Shown: piece by piece, positions 57,174-64,000 of the stretch
Position numbering within the stretch: the stretch's first letter is position 1
Layout: each line of letters begins with the position of its first letter
Source: Poa pratensis
Taxonomy: Eukaryota > Streptophyta > Magnoliopsida > Poales > Poaceae
Length of the DNA stretch: 64,000 nucleotides
Direction of reading: 5' to 3'
NCBI GenBank assembly: GCA_947311845.1
Contig: CAMZMU010000041.1
Span: 119,064,100-119,128,099, forward strand
Made by a program: the position numbers and the translations under genes
Notes under the pieces: generated by a model
Databases searched by the model: none
What the model was told of the DNA's origin: nothing
What the model saw: the letters and a program-made list of their open reading frames with translations, nothing else

Positions 57174-59028
57174 TCAGAATACCCCCAAGCAGGAGACCCA
57201 TGGGGCACTGGTGGCGGTACGAGGTGACGCTGCCCATAGTTGATGATTCACCTCGTATGCAACGTACGCATCTATTGCTGCATACTCAATGTTGGAAGCG
57301 TCAAGTGGGGTCTTCTCCCATAATTTGTGCTGCTCCTTGGGGAATCTTGTCTTCATATCAGCGTACTCGTCCTCGTCGACCACGGCGGCTGCCATATCAG
57401 CCATTCCAGTCTTGACATGGTCAAGCCTGAACATGTCTTGGAGATCAATGTGGCAGGAAGATGGTATCTCAAGACCCCAGGTGCGCCTCATCTTGATCTT
57501 GTCATTCGTTATATCAACGCTAGCAAAATGTATGCCGCTGCGAAGAAAATCCATGAGTATTGGACATTGCTTGTCACTACTGCAACAACAAATGGAACAA
57601 ATGTTAAATACTGCTGCAACAAAGTACTCCCTCCGTTCCTTGATGTAAGGTGTATAAGAAAAGTCCATAATATAAGGTGTATTTGCTATTTATGGCCAAT
57701 TTGACCCATCAAAAAATGAGATCTAGTCTTAAAAGAGGGATTTAACGAATTGTATTCATTTTGTGCCTATTACGAACTCATCTCTCGTGATTTTTCCAGA
57801 AAAAAAATGAGTCCACTCTATGCAAAATACACATGTCTTAATATCCGTGCAGAAAACTATACACCCTACATTCGGGAACAGAGGGAGTATAATTTAGAAC
57901 AACAAGTATAATAAGAATAATAACAAGTATATTTCGGCACAAGTATATATAATTTTCCTTCATTTCCTATGAATCAACAAGTATAGTAAGAATTAATCAT
58001 AACAAGTATATATTAAGAATCATAATAAGTATAATTTTAGATCAAGTATAATAAGAATTAATCATAACAACAAGTATAATAAGAATTATAACAATTATAA
58101 TTTAGAACAAGTATAATAATTAAGAATCATAACAAGTATATATTATTTTCCTTCATTTCCTATGAATCAACAAGTATAATAAGAATTAATCATAACAAGT
58201 ATATATTAAGAATCATAACAAGTATAATTTTAGATCAAGTATAATAAGAATTAATCATAACAACAAGTATAATAAGAATCATAACAATTATAATTTAGAA
58301 CAAGTATAATAATTAAGAATCATAACAAGTATATTTCGGCACAAGTATATATAATTTTCCTTCATTTCCTATGAATCAACAAGTATAATAAGAATTAATC
58401 GTAACAAGTATATATTAAGAATCACAACAAGTATAATTTTAGATCAAGTATAATAAGAATTAATCATAACAACAAGTATAATAAGAATCATAGCAATTAT
58501 AATTTACAACATGTATAATAATTAAGAATCATAACAAGTATATTTCGGCACAAGTATATATAATTTTCCTTCATTTCCTATGAATCAAAAGACATGTTTT
58601 CTCCCACGATGATATGGGCAATATGCAACTTTCATTTCCGGCACAAGTATATTTCGGCACAATATATAATTCTTTCACTACAATCAAAGAGGAATTGCTA
58701 TCCTATGCAATTTTCCTATCCCTATGAATCAACAAAGAAAATAAGCCACAATTTAAAACTAAGACAAGTTTTTATATTACCGTGCCCACTGGAAGACCAT
58801 GACATGTTTCTTGAAACAAAGTTGGATGACGGCAACATCTCTTTGATCGGTCGTGTACTCGAGATCAAGGCCCATGAACTTGTCTTGCCCCCGAGCTTCG
58901 TCAAGCCAATACTCGAAATCGGAAAGAAAACCCGGCACCTTAGCGCTGTCGTTCGTGTACACGACATTGATATAGGTGTTGCCATGTGCAAGCACCTTCC
59001 CGTAGCGAGTGATCGGTGGTGGATTCAT
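57174..59028 (-). CDS. DEDDy-type 3'-5' exonuclease-like gene (WRN-exo-like), two exons, carried by CACTA
   Basis: Exon 1 is 59028-58781 (ATG in CCACCATGAATC) and exon 2 is 57579-57174. Donor CACG|GTAATA and acceptor TTGTTGCAG join in phase to give FQWARSDKQCP, and the product is 217 aa. Exo I is KFMGLDLEYT (Asp and Glu). The middle region has FASVDITNDKIKMRRTWGLE. Exo III is IEYAAIDAYVAYEV, with the Tyr and Asp of the DEDDy class. The family removes nucleotides from 3' ends; plant WRN-exonuclease-like proteins belong here. The protein is shorter than a full WRN but typical of stand-alone plant versions. The frame is intact although the intron holds a Stowaway MITE and AT-rich tandem repeats. 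Substrate and activity are unknown. Confidence 0.8.
57627..57887. mobile_element. Stowaway (Tc1/Mariner) MITE in the exonuclease intron
   Basis: CTCCCTCCGTTCC at the start and GGAACAGAGGGAG at the end, with TA on both sides (57625-57626 and 57888-57889). About 261 bp, inside the intron near the acceptor. Confidence 0.9.
57890..58590. repeat. AT-rich tandem repeat, about 200-bp unit, in the exonuclease intron
   Basis: Higher-order units each contain TTCCTTCATTTCCTATGAATC (near 57955, 58149, 58361 and 58567). Each is built of smaller ACAAGTATAATAAGAAT-type subrepeats. Unit spacing is about 194-212 bp. Confidence 0.85.
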
Positions 59029-60307
59029 GGTGGAGGGGATCGGATGGGGATCGAAGAAGAGAGGAGAGGGAGACGAACAGAAATGGCCGTGGTTACTGTA
59101 GCAAATCGCGTTTTCTCGTGTGTTAAAATCGTGGGCGGGAGGCGAACGGGCGGGAGGCAAACGGTTTGGGACCTTTACTCCTGGCTTGAGCCACCAGCCG
59201 GGACTAAAGGTGCTCGCGCCATGCGTACGGTTGCCACCACTCCTCTAGTCCCGGGGTGTAATACGGCCCGGGACTAGAGGTCCCCTACGACCCGGTACAA
59301 GAACTGCGCGGCCTCGTAGCTTTTGAACCGGGACTAGAGCACGCTCTAGTCCCGGTTCGTAAGCCACCCGGGACTAGAGCCAATTTTGGCTCTGGACAAA
59401 AGGCCATGTTTCTACTAGTGATTGTACACCCCTGCAGGGTAAATATTTTCGAAAAGCCGTGTCCACGGTTATGGACGACTTGGTGCTGGATTCAGAGACC
59501 ATAGAAAACATGAACCGAATGATTAAAACTTGACTTCAAGAATGCAAGGTTGACTTCCTCGAGGGTGATTCGGGGAGGTGCCTTCGTAGACAGGTGCAGT
59601 GATTGATGGTGCTTGTTGATGAAGATGATCAAAAGAGAGGAGTTTACTTCTTATCCCCTTTGAAAATATTCTGATTAGTCGATGCCAGTTGTCTTTTATA
59701 AAAAAAACCAGCTTTATGCAAAATAGCCATAAAACCTTTGTAAGCCAATCATCGAACTAGTAGCTCTAGTAATCTTGCAGAGTTAGTCGAACTCAACGTT
59801 GCTTTGTTGATTCTTTCAGTGGAGGACTTCACCGACCTTGAAGGTGGGTTATTTGTGGATGTCGACGAGTAGTCTGGGGTTCCCAGGTGGCAGCTTGGGA
59901 CATCCCGGAACAGCTGGCGCAGGGAATGTTTATTTATAGGCCTCTTAGGCCATAATTTGGATCTTATTGTTTAGAACAACTTAATTCGCTTCTGCATGAT
60001 GTACTGTGGGGTCTGTGACCTCTGGTTGTAATATTTGCTATTTTTCTCTACTATAAGAGTTGAACTATAATGCTTTGAGTCGTACTGTGATGTGCCAGTT
60101 GTTCCACAAGTCTTGATCTCCCTATTATGCATTGATAGTTGTGCCTGCGCTATGGCATCAATCGGGGTGTTGCGTTGCCGATGATCCATTCCGAGCAACG
60201 CCTGCCAAAGGTTTTGGCCTGGGGATGGTAACCCAGTAACCTCCGGTTGTATCGCATGACCGGTGACACACAGCCTTTTTGTATAGTTCCGGGGTCGAGG
60301 CGCCACA

Positions 60308-62182
60308 CCACAACTGAAGCATGGCCACCATTGCATGGTTGCATCTGCATTACGCCTAGACAGCCCAAAGCCTAACCATATATGACATTTTTTTTCAAAT
60401 AGAAGCAATCCCGAAGCATGTGCAGAATAGGCCACAAAAACATTCTAGGAACCATGTTTTAAATGGGCGATATGGAAACAAGTTTGTAGTCCGTGGGAAA
60501 CATGTGGTATGTTCATACAAACTGTATAATGTTTGTGTCTCGAACAAAGCAAATATGTATGTTGTCGGAACCATGTTATATGAATGGATGAAGCATGTTG
60601 CCCTAGAAGCTTCTTTTTTATCCATGGAAGCACTTATTTCTTGCTTAGAGAAAAATCAACGGTTGTGTTGGAAATAACATTTTGTTAGGTTGAAGCAAAT
60701 GTTAGCGGAACCTGAAGCAAACTCTCTAATTTTTGTAACTAATTTTACTTGTGTACAAAACAGAGAAAGTTGTCATATTGGCCAGAAAAAAATATTACTT
60801 TGAAGCAAATGTGACAAGCAGTGGAAGCAAATTTGACAGTGAAGTGGAAGCAAACCGCATTGGAAGCAATTTTCTGTTGAATAGAGTTCCCAAAAAACGG
60901 ATATGAAAATGAAAAAAAATTAATTAATGGAATTAAAATTGTAATTGTACGTGATTTTAGGGTGCAGTTAATTTCGGGAAACAAATCCTAATTAAGAGTA
61001 CCTAACAGACGCCCACGTTCTATGGACAAATCAATGTACCAGACTAATCCAATCCAAGGGTGCTGGATTGGTCCGATATAACACCAGGGATCGGCGTCCG
61101 ATCCGTAGTGGTTGCCAAATTTAATGTGACACAACAATTAATGAAAAAAAAAGATGATAGTTGTATCTATCTATATTACGGTATCATAGCACGCAAAACT
61201 AGATATTTTAATAGCAAGTAAATCTTGTACACATATTTTATTGGGATTTTAAAAACAAAACAAAATATGAAGTGGCTACGATATTACTAGTATTATGCAT
61301 TATATGGATAGTATCATACACTAGTATCATATGTATGATAATACTCCCACTATGACTATATGATACTATGCATTATACGGGCAATATCATACACTAGTAT
61401 CTAAGGAGGCATATTAACTTCTGTAGGTGATGTGTCACAAATGCTGACGGTAAGATAAGCAGAATATTGAATTGAAGTTAAGATATACCTAGCTGGCTAG
61501 CTTAGTGTAACAATGGTAGAAAGGCCTTTGCATTTGTTTGTAAAGTAGATGTTTGTTACATAATAAAGATGTCAAAGGTAAGCTTTAATTCACAAAAAAG
61601 ATAACAGACGGACGACCTTCGAAATTCAGATAGATTAGCCAACCTCTGTGAATTGTGGATATGCAAATGCTCAGTTTCACATATGCATAACTAAATCAGC
61701 AAGGATAACTCAAAGGTCTTATATAACTTGTTAAAAAACAGCAGTGGCTCCTCTTTTGGACTTGTAATCCTTTAAAATATTTTTGGAGCATGACGTACCT
61801 ACCAGTCTCACTGCGCTCATCTTCAAAATTATATATAATCTACAGTTGAAGTATTCATGTCGATGTGCAGTAACATGAATTCATTTTAATCTATATATAC
61901 TTATATAGCCTCTGTTATTGATCCATTTATTTTTATTATCCAGCCCACAGACAAAGCGTTATCCTGAAAAAAAATCCCAGACGAATTTATGGAGATTTAA
62001 ACTACAGTCAAAATTACTTTTCAAATGTATTTGAAGCTTACAATTTCTGAATTTTGCTGGTCGATCACGACTTTCACGAGTAGAACATATCGCGCTCTCC
62101 CACTGGCCAGTCAGTCACTCCCGAAAAAACCCTATCCATCCCCAGCCCTAGCCCCCGACCCCCTTCCTCCACCTCGGCGGCC
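60308..62182. other. Intergenic region and F-box gene promoter
   Basis: No gene is recognised. 60640-60870 repeats GAAGCAAA-type phrases. CTATATATACTTATATAGCC near 61891-61910 is a candidate TATA region for the F-box gene about 280 bp downstream. Confidence 0.4.
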
Positions 62183-63570
62183 ATGGCCTCGCCGGCGCCG
62201 GCGAACATCCCCGAGGATCTCCTGGCTGAAATCTTCCTTCGCCTACCCACCCTGGCCACGCTCGCCCGCGCCGCCGCCGCGTGCACCACCTTCCGCCGCC
62301 TCATCAAAGGACGCGCCTTTCGCTGCCGCTTCCGCTCGCTGCACCGGCCTCCTCTCCTCGGCTTCATGGACGCAGCCGGTTTCCACCCCGCCGAGGCGCC
62401 GCACCCCTCCGCTCCGCTCGCCGCCGCCCGCGCCCCATGCGCCGAGGATTTCTCCTTCGTCCCGCCCGTCGTTTCTTCAGCTTCCTACTTCTCCTCAGCT
62501 TCCTTTCCAGCTTCCAACTTCCCCGTCGGGATCTTGCCCGGCGACGAAGAACTCCCCCGCTGGCGCCCCCGCGACGCCCGAGACGGCCTCGTCCTCCTCG
62601 ACTGGGTCTCCCTCAACCCTCGCTTCGTCCAGATGTGGGGCAACCCGAGGACGGCTCCGACGTGAGCGTCTTCATGGACTCCAACGAGCTCGCCGACCAC
62701 AAGGCCAGCGCCCGCGCCAAGTGGACCAAACGGGAGCGCTGCAACGCCGCCGACTTCCACCTCGCTGTCTGTGACCCCTTGTCTCGCAGATACGAGCTGC
62801 TTCCCACCATACCCGACGACTTCGCCGCCCGGCCAGAGGAGCGCCTCTTCGAGTTCGTGCCCATGCTCGCTCCCGCCATCGAGGGCGAGTCCTTCAAGGT
62901 GATATGCATGGCAGGATACCAGACCAAGCTCGTCCTCTATGTCATCGTTGCTACTCCCACAACTAGGCAATGGCGCATGGCCACATTTCCCATCTTCACT
63001 CTTCACGGTGGCTTGTCCTGCTTCGACTGCGTGCGTGGCTGCTTCTACTGGACAAAACCATGGGAGTGGAGCGACTACCTGCATGTGCTGGACACGCGCA
63101 CTATGAGGTTTTCATATGTCGACCTTCTAACCGGATACCATGTGCAGCTCAGAGATCTGCCTGACCAGAGCATTGGCATTCGGCGTCCGCGTCCGAGTCC
63201 TGTTGTTGTGGGCAGAGAAGGAGCCATCGAGTTGTTTTCACTTGTCGGTCAAAACGGATCCTTTGCTCTCTACCATACGTCTCTCCACAATGATTCCCAG
63301 GAATGGAAGTTGGAGAAGATCATACCGCTGCCTGGCCAGTATAGGGACTACTCGATTTCCACAGTGGGTGCAGCCGAGGGATTCTTGTTCTTTCGAGGCG
63401 CTCCAGAAGGCCAAGGGATTCCATACAATGTGAATGTTGATTGTTACTCGTTGGAGGTCAAAACGTATGAAATCACCAAGGTCTGTAGCAAGAAGGAGCT
63501 CTTGTTCAATCCCAAACACGCACTTCCCTTCTTTAGCTTCCCGCCACTCCTATCGGAACCATCTAATTGA
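62183..63570 (+). pseudogene. F-box protein gene with one apparent single-base deletion
   Basis: The ATG at 62183 is in a strong context (GCGGCCATGG). The N-terminus holds an F-box (IPEDLLAEIFLRLPTLATLA, then CTTFRRLIKG). Near 62644, after VQMWGNP, the frame is lost in a CCC run; a one-base deletion explains it. Reading then continues in the next frame (GSDVSVFMDSNELADHKA, FHLAVCDPLSRRYELLP) to the stop at 63570. The total is about 460 residues, usual for grass F-box proteins with a beta-propeller-like C-terminus. F-box proteins are substrate receptors of SCF ubiquitin ligases; the substrate is unknown here. The long second half without stops suggests recent loss or a sequencing error. A donor G|GTAAGT right after the stop suggests a 3'UTR intron. 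Confidence 0.8.
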
Positions 63571-64000
63571 TCAAGGGGTAAGTTTGCTAGCTGTCATGTT
63601 TATATGAAAGAAAAGAAAAATGACTGCTTCTTTTGTTTGAAATTGGATTAAATTTCTCACGTGAATTGCTAGCTAGGTGCATGCTTTGTTGGTCCTAATT
63701 GAATTGTTATGTAGAGGTTGGTTAATTATTGGTATAGAGAGACTAACAACCTTGTCAAACTAGCTAGGGAAGGCAGTCAACTCATGGTCAGCACAATGAT
63801 ATGGAAGGTTAATAAAGTAAATGATTTCATACTAGAAGAAAGCCAATTATTTTATGGGTTTGCAACTTCCTGCAGTACGTATTTAGTCATGCTTAGTATG
63901 TGAAGGCCTTGAGTTTTCTGTTCATGAGACTCCTTATTTACCATGTCATGTTTTCAAGCACATTGAGTTCACATGTTAGGCTGTGTCCGCTAATTTGTGT
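63571..64000 (+). other. 3'UTR or 3'UTR intron of the F-box gene
   Basis: Begins with a good donor (GG|GTAAGTTTG at 63578). The rest is AT-rich and unassigned to the window edge. Confidence 0.4.

Larger units (their letters stand above)
52209..59420. mobile_element. CACTA (En/Spm) transposon, non-autonomous, carrying genes
   Basis: Starts CACTAGTAGAAAC and ends GTTTCTACTAGTG, a 13-bp terminal inverted repeat with the CACTA signature, flanked by ATT (52206-52208 and 59421-59423). Both ends carry multiple copies of CTCTAGTCCCGG or its inverse. It is 7212 bp long. No TNP2-type transposase is recognisable. Contents: a fragment of a minus-strand gene (about 52710-53020), an unknown ORF on plus (53772-54698), tandem repeats, and a spliced exonuclease-like gene on minus (57174-59028). 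Its ends are intact, so it could move if transposase is supplied in trans. Confidence 0.93.
49381..60307 (+). mobile_element. Chromovirus 3' LTR, split by a CACTA transposon
   Basis: Starts TGTAACAGGCCC immediately after the PPT and includes GAACAAGGCAAG near 51470. It is interrupted at 52208 and resumes at 59421 with TGTACACCCCTGCAGGG after the repeated ATT. It probably ends CGAGGCGCCACA near 60307. The LTR proper is about 3.7 kb. Open frames inside (for example near 50026-50799) are probably not genes. The right end is approximate because the left duplication is lost. Confidence 0.7.

Overview
This window is repeat-dense nuclear DNA from a large-genome grass, most likely a pooid such as a member of Triticeae. 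Supporting signs are Stowaway MITEs with CTCCCTCCGT termini, a Cassandra TRIM carrying 5S-like sequence, Tat- and Tekay-type Gypsy elements, a CACTA element with CTCTAGTCCCGG subterminal repeats, plant splice sites and GC-rich grass-style genes. The species call is inference. Nothing prokaryotic is present, so operons and ribosome-binding sites do not apply.

Layout. 1-1738 is unassigned flank. 1742-19926 is a PIF/Harbinger DNA transposon (TAA target duplication) with a spliced Myb-like ORF1 and a frameshifted DDE transposase. A 14.26 kb Tat-lineage Gypsy element (5565-19822, ACGTT duplication) has inserted into its 3' side. Its two LTRs differ by a single C. This Gypsy element (Gypsy 1) reads on the minus strand and carries, on the plus strand, a five-exon gene whose reading frame stays open across every predicted splice junction (1108 aa). 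19930-27769 is gene-poor and holds a Mutator-type MITE, a Stowaway MITE, a frameshifted NDR1/HIN1-like (LEA_2) gene and LTR remnants. 27770-34635 looks like a Helitron containing a roughly 4.1 kb solo Gypsy LTR, which itself contains a Cassandra TRIM. A second Helitron 3' end faces it at 34998.

36472-48677 is a second, older Tat-type Gypsy element (Gypsy 2, AAGGT duplication). It has decayed gag-pol, no visible protease, and an antisense gene of the same overall design as that in Gypsy 1. 48683-60307 is the 3' end of a Tekay/Del chromovirus (integrase C-terminus plus chromodomain, PPT, 3' LTR). That LTR is split by a 7.2 kb CACTA transposon (52209-59420, ATT duplication) which has no recognisable transposase. 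The CACTA element carries a spliced DEDDy 3'-5' exonuclease-like gene and an unknown proline/glutamine-rich ORF with two in-frame UAG codons. 62183-63570 is an F-box gene with one apparent single-base deletion.

The biology is mainly nested transposition: Gypsy into Harbinger, TRIM into LTR into Helitron, and Stowaway into CACTA into chromovirus LTR. The most notable item is the antisense, intron-bearing, TATA-driven gene shared in design by both Tat elements. Its introns can persist because the element's genomic RNA is copied from the other strand. Second is the exonuclease-like gene carried by the CACTA element. Several GC-rich genes show repeated single-base deletions, which may be assembly error rather than true decay.
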